The translations under genes were made by a program, and so were the position numbers. Of a stretch of 26,565 nt of DNA, positions 1 to 8,394 are shown piece by piece. The stretch is taken from IMG/VR virus record IMGVR_UViG_3300009285_007250, positions 1 through 26,565 of that record. One strand, written 5' to 3'. Below the pieces are notes generated by a model. The model was not told where the DNA came from and did not search any database. It saw nothing but the letters and a program-made list of their open reading frames with translations. The DNA comes from a virus. Positions within the stretch are counted from its first letter, which is position 1. Each line of letters begins with the position of its first letter.

Positions 1-294
1 GTGTGTATTCCAAAAAACAAGCACGGCTTCTTCAATGCGGTTTAGGAACACTGTGGTTTTGTTTTTGTCCGCATCTTCGCTTTTTGCTTCATGCACCAAA
101 CCTTTTACCGTATCAACCAATGTTTTAAGAGCGTCAAATCCGATAATGACGCTTTGCTCAAGCGGGATTGCTTTTTGGGATTCTTTTTCTTTTCTGTTTT
201 CATATTCAATAATGCCCTCCAGCCGACCCATAACCCGCGAGAGTTCGTCTTTTTCATGCCGCAAAGAACGCAAAGCATTCTCAATTTGCTCCAT
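1..294 (-). CDS. Partial hypothetical protein, AT-rich, helical (C-terminus beyond window)
   Basis: An open frame of 98 codons runs from an ATG at 294 to the left edge without a stop. A strong Shine-Dalgarno (AAGGAG, 8 bases before the ATG) supports the start. The protein begins MEQIENALRSLRHEKDEL and is rich in E, K, R, L and I, which suggests a long helix or coiled coil in the first 45 residues. I do not recognise a family. The codons (AAA, GAA, ATT, TTG) and base composition (about 42% G+C in the first 120 bases, counted by eye) differ clearly from the G+C-rich neighbours. It could be a recently acquired phage gene or belong to another sequence joined here. That it is a real gene is fairly sure; its function is unknown. 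Confidence 0.7.
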   Translation of the reverse strand, partial: MEQIENALRSLRHEKDELSRVMGRLEGIIEYENRKEKESQKAIPLEQSVIIGFDALKTLVDTVKGLVHEAKSEDADKNKTTVFLNRIEEAVLVFWNTH

Positions 295-368
295 GTTCAC
301 TACTCCTTTTCACTTTCATCGGGCGCACAGCCCCTTCCCTTGACGTTAGACCCCGCCGAGGCCAGCAA

Positions 369-722
369 TTAAGGAAGCTCCGCATAACGTGCCCACATCG
401 CTTTCCGCTCTGCTTCGTCCATCGGCGGCACATCAATCGTGAAATTCTCGCCAGCCTTCAGCTCGAAGTCCGACGTGGTCGCCGTCGTCCCGCCCAGCTC
501 GACGTATACCTCGTTGGCACCGTCGTTGATCAGGAGCAGGTGCGTCGCCCGAAACCCGAAATCCACGTTCGTATTGACCTGCGTCGCGCTGACGGCCTGA
601 TACTTGACGTTCGGCCCCATCTGGGCCGACGCCGGCATGGTGACGAGTGGCCCAAACACCGCGGCGCCAATGACCAACGAGAACGCCACCACGGGCATCA
701 AGACGATCCATCGCTTCATCAC
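369..722 (-). CDS. Small secreted or membrane-anchored hypothetical protein
   Basis: A protein of 117 residues. It begins MMKRW, followed by a hydrophobic stretch (about residues 5-30) ending in PASAQ, which looks like a Sec signal peptide with AXA-type cleavage, or a single N-terminal membrane anchor. The mature part (about 83 residues) contains a likely beta-rich core and a charged C-terminus (DEAERKAMWARYAEL). The start ATG overlaps the stop of the upstream gene as ATGA, so translation is probably coupled to protein A. A beta-sandwich decoration or surface protein would fit the mature part, but that is a guess. I recognise no family. The 74 bases after its stop hold no T-tract terminator. 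Confidence 0.7.
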   Translation of the reverse strand: MMKRWIVLMPVVAFSLVIGAAVFGPLVTMPASAQMGPNVKYQAVSATQVNTNVDFGFRATHLLLINDGANEVYVELGGTTATTSDFELKAGENFTIDVPPMDEAERKAMWARYAELP

Positions 723-2449
723 GGCTTCTTCTCCTCCCGGACGAGCCGGTCGCCCACGCCGCGCGAGCGCATGTCATACGTCTGGAGCCAGAAGTACGTC
801 TCCTGCGCCGCGCCGTCGACCGTCGCGAGATCGAGCTGCGACTGGCTGTGTCGCTCACGCAGCCACTGTTCGCGCGCCTCCGGATCGGTCACCCACTTCT
901 CGCGCGTCGAGACCTCATGCAGCGCGCCGTCGAGCGCGTGCAGCTTCTTGATGAGCAGGTCGCGCTGCTTGAGGAGCTCAGCATGCCGGCCCGTGATCTC
1001 CGTCCGCCGAGACGGCCACCAATCCGGCTCGCGCTCATAGCCATAACGATGCGTGTGCTTGAGCAGGGCGCAGACCGGCGGCAACCGCACCGTGATGCCG
1101 CGGCCATGCGCGAGGCCGAGCCAGAACTCAGCACAGGCCTTTTGGCTATTGTGCGACGCAAATCCCTCAGCGACGAACGTCCCAGACGACGTACCGAGCG
1201 CTACAACCTCACGATCGCCGACCGACTCGACCGAAACCACTGGCACCGCAGCCTTCGCATGCATCCGCCCGAGATGATCTGGGCTAAACAAATCCAACAC
1301 ACGCTGCGGACGCATCTGCCCAAGGAACCGCATCGTTTCGGTTCGCCCACCAGACACCCGATACGTATGGCACGAATTGTCTGCTCTCCCGCGTCCGCTA
1401 TGCTTCGTCCACTTGAACCCGTACACGGCCAGCGCGGATTTCACCGCATCAGCCATCGCATTGTCGCACTGTGAATACGCCAGATTCCCCAACGTGCCAA
1501 CGCGACCCAGGGGTCCAGACAGATGTCCCTCACCATCGAACGCGGCAGCAAGGTAGCCCGCGTCCCACGAATGAACAGGCTGCCCCCAGACATCCGTTAT
1601 CTTCACAATCCGAGACGCCCCATTCCCACGCGCACGCCCCTGAAGTTGATCCGTGCGCAGCCACCGATACGCTTTCCCCGTCTTCACCAGCCACGGATGG
1701 TCCGATGACACCACCATCTTCGTCCCGTCCATCATCGTTACTCGCGAACACGGCTTCGTGATCCGATCCGCGCCAGTCACCGTGGCCGTCTGATATCTCC
1801 GGCCCAACCGACTCGTCCCCGCGCGTTCGCGCCCATGCTCATCGAACCCCACCAGACAGTCGCCGACCCGGAGCATCCCAGCCGGCATCCATCGCAAGTC
1901 CGCTGTCAGCACTCGCGTGTCAGGAGCCACGCACTCGTACTCTGTCCCCACCACGAGATCAATCCCGTAGAGCGCGATCTCCTTGTACCCCTGGACGATC
2001 GCCCACGCGACGAGATGCGAAATCGTCGACGTGAAATAGTCGGTCCCAACCTCAATGCAACGCTCGATCGGGAACCGCACCGACATCGGCAAGTCGGGAT
2101 GATGCTCGGTCATGAGCACCGGGATCTGCGCATCGCGGATCCAGCCGCGATGATCTGTGCCCTCGACGTTGAATTCCTCCCAATACGCATGCGTGTCGGC
2201 CCAGATGTCGGCCCGGGGGATGAGCCGATAAAGCTGATTGAGGCCTATGATCTCATAATCAGGATCGTCGAACGGAGCAACATCGCGACTTGATGTCGCA
2301 TAGCCAACGATCGCGACCTTGTCGCGCCTCCGCTCGATCAGTCCGGCCTCGGCATCGAGAATTTGAGCGCCAGATCTGCACGGATGATCGAAGTCGACCG
2401 GCCCGCCAATACCGGCCGAAACCTTCGCAAAGTCTACGTTACTGCTCAC
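719..2449 (-). CDS. Phage Rossmann-like hypothetical protein A, intein-containing
   Basis: A 576-residue precursor. The host protein (extein) is residues 1-172 plus 435-576, 314 residues after splicing. Its core begins KVAIVGYATSSRD (about residues 44-56), a beta strand and glycine turn typical of Rossmann-like folds, and contains ALYGIDLVVGTEYE just before the intein. The C-terminal third is charged and helical. A second copy, protein B at 11801-12571, has the same core without an intein. Function is unknown. The GTG start overlaps the stop of the GIY-YIG endonuclease gene (GTGA), with a weak GAGAGG site upstream. The first seven residues, MSSNVDF, are identical to those of the endonuclease. 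That the gene is real is near certain; the fold is inferred from the primary sequence only. Confidence 0.85.
   Translation of the reverse strand: MSSNVDFAKVSAGIGGPVDFDHPCRSGAQILDAEAGLIERRRDKVAIVGYATSSRDVAPFDDPDYEIIGLNQLYRLIPRADIWADTHAYWEEFNVEGTDHRGWIRDAQIPVLMTEHHPDLPMSVRFPIERCIEVGTDYFTSTISHLVAWAIVQGYKEIALYGIDLVVGTEYECVAPDTRVLTADLRWMPAGMLRVGDCLVGFDEHGRERAGTSRLGRRYQTATVTGADRITKPCSRVTMMDGTKMVVSSDHPWLVKTGKAYRWLRTDQLQGRARGNGASRIVKITDVWGQPVHSWDAGYLAAAFDGEGHLSGPLGRVGTLGNLAYSQCDNAMADAVKSALAVYGFKWTKHSGRGRADNSCHTYRVSGGRTETMRFLGQMRPQRVLDLFSPDHLGRMHAKAAVPVVSVESVGDREVVALGTSSGTFVAEGFASHNSQKACAEFWLGLAHGRGITVRLPPVCALLKHTHRYGYEREPDWWPSRRTEITGRHAELLKQRDLLIKKLHALDGALHEVSTREKWVTDPEAREQWLRERHSQSQLDLATVDGAAQETYFWLQTYDMRSRGVGDRLVREEKKP
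1148..1933 (-). other. Intein with LAGLIDADG-type motif, inside protein A
   Basis: In-frame insertion of 262 residues (173-434 of the precursor). It begins with Cys173 in CVAPDTRVLTADLRW (block A), has a SxxH block B (VVSSDHPW, His251), and ends FVAEGFASHN followed by Ser435 as the +1 nucleophile. The terminal His-Asn is the canonical splicing end. One homing-endonuclease motif is clear (YLAAAFDGEGHL, about 299-310). The second LAGLIDADG motif is not obvious, so the nuclease may be degenerate or minimal. The boundaries agree with the uninterrupted paralogue: GTEYE before and SQKACAEFWLGLAHGRG after match GTKREATLESSCVTYWLGYAEGRG in protein B. All splicing residues are present, so splicing is expected. 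Confidence 0.9.
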
Positions 2450-3210
2450 GCGGCCCTCTCAGCGATTCGACGATTGCGTTGCGATTCACGCATCTTCACG
2501 CGAGTCGCCTCCGAGCATACCCTCCCGACTCTAGCCTCGATTAGCTTCGCCCGCATATCCGCGCGCGCCCATTGTCTCCGAGTTGCTTCGGCGATCTTCT
2601 TTCTGGCCTCCAATGAATGAGTCTTGCCGAGAAATGTGGCCGGTCTGCGGCGCGCAGCCAATGACATCTTCGCGCGCGCTTCGATCGATGGCGATCGACG
2701 CCTAAAGGCCGCCGCCGACATTCTTTTCTTTGTTTCATCCGAATGCTTGTGCCCCATCCTTGTCATCCATGCCCTGCGCAGGCTTTCACGATGCTTGAGA
2801 GACAAAGGCTTTCCCAAGAGAGCCCTAGCAATCTTCGCAGCGACTTCCGGCGTGCTCGATGGCGTATCCGCCCTAGCGCTCACGTTGAATCCATTCGCCT
2901 TCCGATGTGCGCAACAAGCATCGATATAATGCTGTTCGCGCACGAGACGCTCGTGTGGGCGGCACCGCTCTAATACAACGAATGCGAAGGCTTCAGCGCC
3001 GTACTTGATCCACGCTCTCTGAAGATGACGCGAATGATGACGTCCCTTAATGAGCGCGCGGCAGTGACTGCGCCACCTGTCAACGATGTTCGCGGAACTT
3101 CCAACGTAAACTCGTCCACTCGCTTCGTGGCGAATCGCATAAACACCACAAATGTCGAAGCGAACGCCCGCCTCGGGTAGAGCCGTGGGAAAATCTACGT
3201 TCGAGGACAC
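2446..3210 (-). CDS. GIY-YIG homing endonuclease with NUMOD3-like repeats
   Basis: A 254-residue free-standing homing endonuclease. The nuclease domain lies in the first 95 residues: GVY (22-24), YVG (35-37), Arg45 in the DRWRSH helix, and a Glu in REQHYID, all expected catalytic-core features of the GIY-YIG family. The rest contains repeated short DNA-binding modules of NUMOD3 type, for example GHKHSDETKKRMSAA and GKTHSLEARKKIAEA. The GTG start has a good AAGGAG site 6 bases upstream. The stop overlaps the GTG of protein A. Such genes cleave intron-less or element-less alleles and spread by repair. Its N-terminal MSSNVDF matches that of protein A, which suggests that it captured or duplicated the start region of its target gene. 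Confidence 0.88.
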   Translation of the reverse strand: MSSNVDFPTALPEAGVRFDICGVYAIRHEASGRVYVGSSANIVDRWRSHCRALIKGRHHSRHLQRAWIKYGAEAFAFVVLERCRPHERLVREQHYIDACCAHRKANGFNVSARADTPSSTPEVAAKIARALLGKPLSLKHRESLRRAWMTRMGHKHSDETKKRMSAAAFRRRSPSIEARAKMSLAARRRPATFLGKTHSLEARKKIAEATRRQWARADMRAKLIEARVGRVCSEATRVKMRESQRNRRIAERAA

Positions 3211-3303
3211 GCGAGCTCCTTCTTCGTGCGGAGGTGTCGATGATCGAGCATGCGGTCGACCGGCGCGCCGCGTACCATGCAGTCGGCCGGTGCCACGTCG
3301 GGG

Positions 3304-3333
3304 GCGGCGGACGCCAACCGAGGCGTCCGCCGC
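3304..3333 (-). terminator. Perfect 12-bp hairpin in the 178-base gap after the capsid genes
   Basis: Positions 3304-3315 and 3322-3333 are perfectly complementary (12 G+C-rich pairs, 6-base loop). The hairpin lies between the stop of the 218-residue structural protein and the start of the endonuclease. No T-tract follows on either strand, so it is not a standard intrinsic terminator. It may slow or attenuate transcription, or protect the 3' end of the highly expressed capsid message. The rest of the 3211-3388 gap holds only the ribosome-binding site of the endonuclease. Confidence 0.45.
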
Positions 3334-3388
3334 ATCTTCCGTCGATCGATCACGTGATCGATCTGCGAGCGCGAAGCCATCGCGCGCT

Positions 3389-4045
3389 CTAGCTGTCGAC
3401 GAACACGCCGCGGTGGACCACGCCGATCCCGCCCGCGCCCGTGTCGGTCGTGCGCGGCGGCGTCTCGTCGGCCGCGCCGAAGATCAGGTCGCCGTAGGCC
3501 GCGACGACCGATCCGCCCGAACTGGAGGCCGCCACCTCAAAGATGCCGTCCAGCCGCAGATAGCGCCCGGCGCCGCTGATGTCGTACGGCGCATAGTAGT
3601 CGCCCTGAATCGCATCGGTCGCCGTCACCGTGTAGGCCCCCGATCCGCTCGTGCCCGTGCCCGTGCTCGTGGCGGTCGCCATGTAGCCCGGCGCCGTCTC
3701 AGGCGACGTGTCCGTATTACCGTAGACGAAGAGCGGCTGCAACGCCTTCTCGCGGTCCGTCGAGAACCGGTCAAAGTCGTCCGCGCACGTCGTCGACGAA
3801 TGATAGAGCCACCCGCCGATCTTGGCGGCCTTCGTGTCTTCCGTCGAGGTGCCGATCTCGCCGACCGCCCCGACGTGCAGCAGCACGCTGTTGTAGCCCC
3901 GACCCAGGGCGAGTCGATCGAGGATCGTCCCGGTGGCGTGCAAGGCCGTCGACGTCGCGCCCTGGAGGCCGCCGCAGCTCGCGTCGTACTGGTCGTAGTC
4001 CAGCGCGTGCACGACGCGCAGACCGCCAACATCTCTCGTGATCAT
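3389..4045 (-). CDS. Structural-type phage protein next to the major capsid gene (possible head decoration)
   Basis: A 218-residue protein beginning MITRDVGGLRVVHALDYDQYD. It is rich in Gly, Ala, Thr and Ser, with a GTGTSGSG-containing loop at about residues 130-140 and few charged helices, so a beta-rich, secreted-like or virion structural fold is likely. The ATG has a strong AAGGAG site 8 bases upstream and follows the capsid gene by 27 bases, so the two are co-transcribed. Position directly after the major capsid gene is the usual place for a decoration protein or head-completion protein. I do not recognise a family, and the role is inferred from position and composition only. Confidence 0.75.
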   Translation of the reverse strand: MITRDVGGLRVVHALDYDQYDASCGGLQGATSTALHATGTILDRLALGRGYNSVLLHVGAVGEIGTSTEDTKAAKIGGWLYHSSTTCADDFDRFSTDREKALQPLFVYGNTDTSPETAPGYMATATSTGTGTSGSGAYTVTATDAIQGDYYAPYDISGAGRYLRLDGIFEVAASSSGGSVVAAYGDLIFGAADETPPRTTDTGAGGIGVVHRGVFVDS

Positions 4046-4072
4046 GGTGCTGTCTCCTTCAGCTTCAGCAAA

Positions 4073-5362
4073 CTAGATGCTACCCGGCTTCCAGTCGACG
4101 CCCGTCAGGACGGCCGTCGCCAGATCGTGCCGCATGGCGAAGTCGTGCTCGGCGATCGCTCGCACAACCGTCTGGTCCTTTGAGAACGCCGCCTGCACGG
4201 CCGAGCCATCGTGATAGGCCGCCTCTGAGCTGGTATCGACCATGACGCCTTCGGCCTCGCCGATGATCGCCTGGCCAGCATCGAAGAAGTACAACTCCGA
4301 CTCGTCGTTGTTGCCGGCCCCGGTCGCGTCGAGATTCGTCGGCACGCCAGTCGTGATCGCAAACGGATAGCCCCAGAGCGTCTTGTTCTGCACCATCTCG
4401 TCGCGATACATGAACCAGCTCGTGGCCGAGGCCTGGACGGTGACCAGGAAGGCGTAGACGCGCGGCGCCAGGATCCAGGCCGGCTTGATCATGGGCACGT
4501 CGGCACTCAGCAGCTTCTCGATCAATTTGCCCAGGTCGGTCGCCACGTTCTGGGCGTTCACGGTCGTGTTGGCCGCGATCCGATTCCCGCCCGGTGCCCA
4601 CCAGTAGAGCCCCTTCGGCGACGCGTCGGATCCCTGGCCGCGGATGAACGCCCCGTCCTCCTTGACGGCCATCGCCGCCAGCAGATCGTTGCGCACGATC
4701 GCGTCGGCGCCGGGCGAGCTGTAGCGGAGCAGACTGTTCGAGATCGGCGTCAGGACCGCCAGCTTCTTGAACTTCAAGCTGATGTCGCCCGTCGAGAGCT
4801 GCGACTTCGCGATGTTGTCGCTCGACGTCTCGCCGATATAGCCGGCCGTCGCCCCCCCGGTCGCCTTCGGCAGCGTGATGTTGCCGACCGGCAGCGGCAG
4901 CGTCGTCACGCCCAGCTTCCGCATGACGGCCACCGACCGGAGTAGCTCAATGAAGTCGGTCGAGAACTGCGTCGGCACCAGCGTGCCGCCCGCCGTCGCA
5001 TCGCCGGCCGTGAGCGCCTTCTGACGCGCCGCCACCCAGGCCTCGGCCAGGTCGGTGTCACCCCACGTCCGCAAAATACCCACGGCACCCTCGACGCCGG
5101 AGCCGTTCAGCTTCGCGGCCGCCACCGCCCGCACGCACCGCGCCAGGGCCAGCCCCTTCTCGCGCTCGGGCCGCGCCACGTATGGCGAGGCGGCGCTCGC
5201 GATCTTCGCGCCGTAGTCCGTCACCTGCTGGCGCAGCGGACCGACGGCCTTCTCGATGTTCTCCCGGATCAGGTCGGCCATCTCGCTGCCGAGCATGCCC
5301 CGGACCGTGGCGGATACGAACTCGGAGAGTTCGGGCCGCGTCATCGTCTTGGTCTCGGACAT
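4073..5362 (-). CDS. Major capsid protein, HK97 fold
   Basis: A 429-residue protein that forms the icosahedral shell. The first roughly 130 residues are helical and charged (MSETKTMTRPELSEFV, then IRENIEKAVGPLRQQ), as in the delta scaffolding domain of HK97-type capsids. A short linker, TAGDATAGGTLVP (about 138-150), is where the mature shell domain normally begins. The region LPLPVGNITLPKATGG, then GYIGETSS and the LLAAMAVKEDGAFIRGQG helix, is characteristic of the family. Length fits. The start has AAGGAG 8 bases upstream, 18 bases after the protease gene stop. Protease, capsid and decoration-like gene in this order is the classic head module. The upstream protease presumably removes the delta domain, but the exact cleavage site cannot be read. 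Confidence 0.93.
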   Translation of the reverse strand: MSETKTMTRPELSEFVSATVRGMLGSEMADLIRENIEKAVGPLRQQVTDYGAKIASAASPYVARPEREKGLALARCVRAVAAAKLNGSGVEGAVGILRTWGDTDLAEAWVAARQKALTAGDATAGGTLVPTQFSTDFIELLRSVAVMRKLGVTTLPLPVGNITLPKATGGATAGYIGETSSDNIAKSQLSTGDISLKFKKLAVLTPISNSLLRYSSPGADAIVRNDLLAAMAVKEDGAFIRGQGSDASPKGLYWWAPGGNRIAANTTVNAQNVATDLGKLIEKLLSADVPMIKPAWILAPRVYAFLVTVQASATSWFMYRDEMVQNKTLWGYPFAITTGVPTNLDATGAGNNDESELYFFDAGQAIIGEAEGVMVDTSSEAAYHDGSAVQAAFSKDQTVVRAIAEHDFAMRHDLATAVLTGVDWKPGSI

Positions 5363-5380
5363 CGGATCTTCTCCTTCTCG

Positions 5381-8368
5381 TTAGTCGATACGCCCGCGCA
5401 GCGCGTTGAGCACCGCCACGGTTTCCTGCTGAATCACGATGCTCAACCACTCGCGCACCGCCGCAGCAATGGCATCGGCATCCACCGTCATGCGGGGCTC
5501 TTCGGGGATCTCGGCAAGGACGAGCACGATCTCATCGATCGGCGTGTCCTCCCTGGCCAACATCAACACGGCTGGCTCGGCCGGATCCTGTTCGACGTCA
5601 TCGCGCGCCTCGCGCTCGATGGATGCGAGCACCTCGTCGAGCTGCTCGGAAATGTGCGTGGCCGAGTCACGCGCGTTGCGGACCCGTGCCTCGTTCGTCT
5701 TGCTGAGCACGCGGCCGATCTTTTCGATCGGCGCCAGCGTCCCCTCCGCCAACGGAACAATCGCCTCACGCCCGTGCAACACGACTTCCTGCCCAGTGCC
5801 GAAATGGCGCATCCCCTGATTCCGCAGCACGGCGGCCTCCTCGTCGAACCCGTAGTCCTCGAACAGATCGGCCAACTGCACCGCGTCGAGCGGCTCGTCG
5901 GCCTTCCGCTGTGCGCGGTCACGCGCCTTCACGAACGCTCGCCAGCCGATCGCGTCGCGCACGCTCGGCAAGGGCCGCTCGATGCCGAGCGCCGCGCATG
6001 CATCACGCATGGCCTCGACCTTGTCGTCGGTGACCAGCCGCGCAATCCGAAGCACGAACGCTACCTCGTCACAGGGCGCACAAGCGGCGACCTCGCCGCT
6101 CGCGGCTTCGAACGACCCGTCGTGACTCGCGCAGTGCGTCCGGGCCTCGCTCGCCGTCCAGGCATCCTTCGCATAGCGATACGCCTGCTCGCGCCAGCCG
6201 CCGCCATCGGTCGGATGGCCGTAGATCACGCTGTAGGTCTTGCCCTCATGTTCGCGCGTGCCGCGCCGGAACTGGTCGAACGTGCCCGGCTCTTCGAGCC
6301 TGCACGCATGCTCGTGGGGAAAAGGCTTTTCCACGTCGATCGACTCAGTGTCGACCGGCTCGGCGTCGGCCTGGTCCATGATCACACGGAGGAACCGCAC
6401 CCCGCTCACATGAGACGGCGCCCGGTAGCGCGACCCGCTCGACTGCACGGCCGTGATGAGATCGCGCTGCTCTTGGAGCTTGGCCAGCGCGCGCGTCAGC
6501 GCCTCGCTCGGCCCGAGCGTGTCTTGGTCGGCGATGATCTCAGCGAACCGCGCCAGCTCACGGATGTGCGCGCCCGAGTAGCCGTCGGTCGCTTTGACGG
6601 CCCGTGCAACGTCGGCGCTGTCGAGCGTCGGCATCCAGGCGTGGATCATTCGCTCGCGCACGATCTTTGTCGGCAGGTCGAAGCGCAGCACATCGTGAAA
6701 CCGACCCGGTCGATCGATGAGCGCCTTCGGCAGATGCTCGGGATAGTTCGTCGTCAGAATCGTCACGACGCCGCGATACTGGGCGATCCCGTCCATTTGG
6801 CTCTTGAGCAGATCGACCGTGTGGCCATCGAGCCAGTTGTCGACGTCCTCGACGAACAGAATCGTCGGCGCGCAGTCGCGCGCGGTGTCGAACGCCTCGG
6901 CCATACCGTTGAAGCCGCCGCCATAATAGAAGTCGCGCGCCGAGACCCAGACGAACGTGGCCTTGGCCTGGGCGAGCAGGATGCGCCCCAAGAGCGTCTT
7001 GCCCGTGCCCGGAGGGCCAACAAGCAGTAGACCGCGATTCTCCAGCTCGGCGCCGCGCTCGTTGATGAGCGTGAGTGTCCGTCGCGCCGCATCGGCGTTC
7101 TTCTCGTCGAGGAAGAGCGCGCCAAGATCAAGCTGACTGTCGCGCGGGAGGAACTCGCCCGACAGCGCGAACGCCTCGCCCTTCAGGAAGTTCAACTCGC
7201 GAGCGCGCGTCATGACGGCATCGACGAACGCGTTGCCGGCATCGACGTGGCCGCGCGCCACGTAGACGGTCGCCATCAGCCCGAACCAGCGCGGCTCGAC
7301 GCGTACCGCCATCCGCGTCGATCGCCACGAAAGGAACCGCATCCCGTCGATGAGGAACTCCTGCGACCGCGTTGAGTTGAGTTGGATCGTGTCGTAGAGC
7401 GGCGGTGACTCTTGGCCGCGATAGTCCACGTTGCGCAGATCGTCGATCGTCGCCGCCTTCAGCTGCTCGTCGAGTGCTGTGAGCCACGCGCCCATCCGCG
7501 TCGAGTAGACCGGCTCCTGGCTCCACGAGAGCGCCTTGACGGCGCACCCGCAGTACTTGGCCGCGAGCGCCTGCTCGATCGATGACGGCGCCAGCTCGAC
7601 CGACGTCACGTCGAAGGCTTCGGGCAGCGCCTTGTTCCACCGCGACGGCTCGTCGGACGACGCAGCGGCCTGGCACGCAGCACACATCACGCGGCCGCCC
7701 GTCCAGACACGCGGCATCGTGAGCGGGATCGCGCGACCACATGCGGCGCAGGTCGGCTCGCTCGTCGTCTCGCGCAGAACGCGGGAGGCCCAGTCCTTGA
7801 GCACCGCGACGTCGATCCCGGCGGCGCGGGCCGCGATGAGGGCCTCGGCGTTGGCCGGCACAGGCACGATTGAGTATTCCAACAGCTCGACCTTCTGGAA
7901 GTTCACCCCACCGCGGTCCTCGTCGTACGCCCACTCCAGCGGACGGAAGCCAATCGAGACGGCGCGCAGGAAACCGGCTCGGATCATCCGATAGACCTGA
8001 TCGGCCATCGGATTCAACTCGGCCGATGCAAACTCGGTCGTTGCGATGATGCGCGTCGGCTCGGAAGCCAACTGCGTCGCACGCCCGATCGGCAGGCTGT
8101 GATAGTCGTGCGCGAAGAGCACGACGGGATTCTTCATGTAGGCGCTGGTGTCCACGCCGTCCGCCGCAACGACGTCGTGCTCACGGTCGGGCGAGGAGGT
8201 CGTGATGGTGAAACGGATCTGGCGATCGTCCGAATTGGGATCGGGCGGGGCGATCTCGGCGTCGAACTGCTTGTAGACGATCGGACGATCGGCCAACGGA
8301 TCCGGACCGCCCGCAGCCATCGCCTTCCGCCAGCGACCGAACAGGTTCACGTCTCTCGTGCTCGGCAT
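5381..8368 (-). CDS. Prohead protease fused to an AAA+ ATPase
   Basis: A 995-residue multidomain protein, far longer than a normal prohead protease (about 200 residues). Residues 30-185 match the HK97 gp4 type: His87 in LFAHDYHSLPIG and Ser138 in AVSIGF are the expected catalytic pair. A zinc-ribbon-like CAAC (207-210) and CAAC (229-232) follow. Residues about 440-615 are a classic AAA module: Walker A GPPGTGKT (451-458), Walker B ILFVED (503-508), sensor TTN, and the RPGRF arginine motif (553-557). Residues 682-755 (HEHACRL to HCASHDGSFEAA) resemble a region I associate with phage protease C-termini. The C-terminus is acidic and helical, scaffold-like. I chose the ATG at 8368 because the longer frame would read through the terminator at 8395-8455. 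It may couple maturation to unfolding or scaffold removal. Confidence 0.9.
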   Translation of the reverse strand: MPSTRDVNLFGRWRKAMAAGGPDPLADRPIVYKQFDAEIAPPDPNSDDRQIRFTITTSSPDREHDVVAADGVDTSAYMKNPVVLFAHDYHSLPIGRATQLASEPTRIIATTEFASAELNPMADQVYRMIRAGFLRAVSIGFRPLEWAYDEDRGGVNFQKVELLEYSIVPVPANAEALIAARAAGIDVAVLKDWASRVLRETTSEPTCAACGRAIPLTMPRVWTGGRVMCAACQAAASSDEPSRWNKALPEAFDVTSVELAPSSIEQALAAKYCGCAVKALSWSQEPVYSTRMGAWLTALDEQLKAATIDDLRNVDYRGQESPPLYDTIQLNSTRSQEFLIDGMRFLSWRSTRMAVRVEPRWFGLMATVYVARGHVDAGNAFVDAVMTRARELNFLKGEAFALSGEFLPRDSQLDLGALFLDEKNADAARRTLTLINERGAELENRGLLLVGPPGTGKTLLGRILLAQAKATFVWVSARDFYYGGGFNGMAEAFDTARDCAPTILFVEDVDNWLDGHTVDLLKSQMDGIAQYRGVVTILTTNYPEHLPKALIDRPGRFHDVLRFDLPTKIVRERMIHAWMPTLDSADVARAVKATDGYSGAHIRELARFAEIIADQDTLGPSEALTRALAKLQEQRDLITAVQSSGSRYRAPSHVSGVRFLRVIMDQADAEPVDTESIDVEKPFPHEHACRLEEPGTFDQFRRGTREHEGKTYSVIYGHPTDGGGWREQAYRYAKDAWTASEARTHCASHDGSFEAASGEVAACAPCDEVAFVLRIARLVTDDKVEAMRDACAALGIERPLPSVRDAIGWRAFVKARDRAQRKADEPLDAVQLADLFEDYGFDEEAAVLRNQGMRHFGTGQEVVLHGREAIVPLAEGTLAPIEKIGRVLSKTNEARVRNARDSATHISEQLDEVLASIEREARDDVEQDPAEPAVLMLAREDTPIDEIVLVLAEIPEEPRMTVDADAIAAAVREWLSIVIQQETVAVLNALRGRID

Positions 8369-8394
8369 CGGCTTGTTCGCCTTCCAGGCCGGCC

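Noticed and set aside
3195-3380. 61-residue minus-strand frame (MASRSQIDHVIDRRKM)
   Set aside because: It contains the perfect 12-bp hairpin, has no clear ribosome-binding site and overlaps the endonuclease start by 16 bases. More likely untranslated.
3152-4183. 343-residue plus-strand frame
   Set aside because: Arg-rich antisense shadow of the structural gene at 3389-4045.
5654-7030. 458-residue plus-strand frame
   Set aside because: Antisense shadow of the protease/AAA gene; Arg- and His-rich with no motif.
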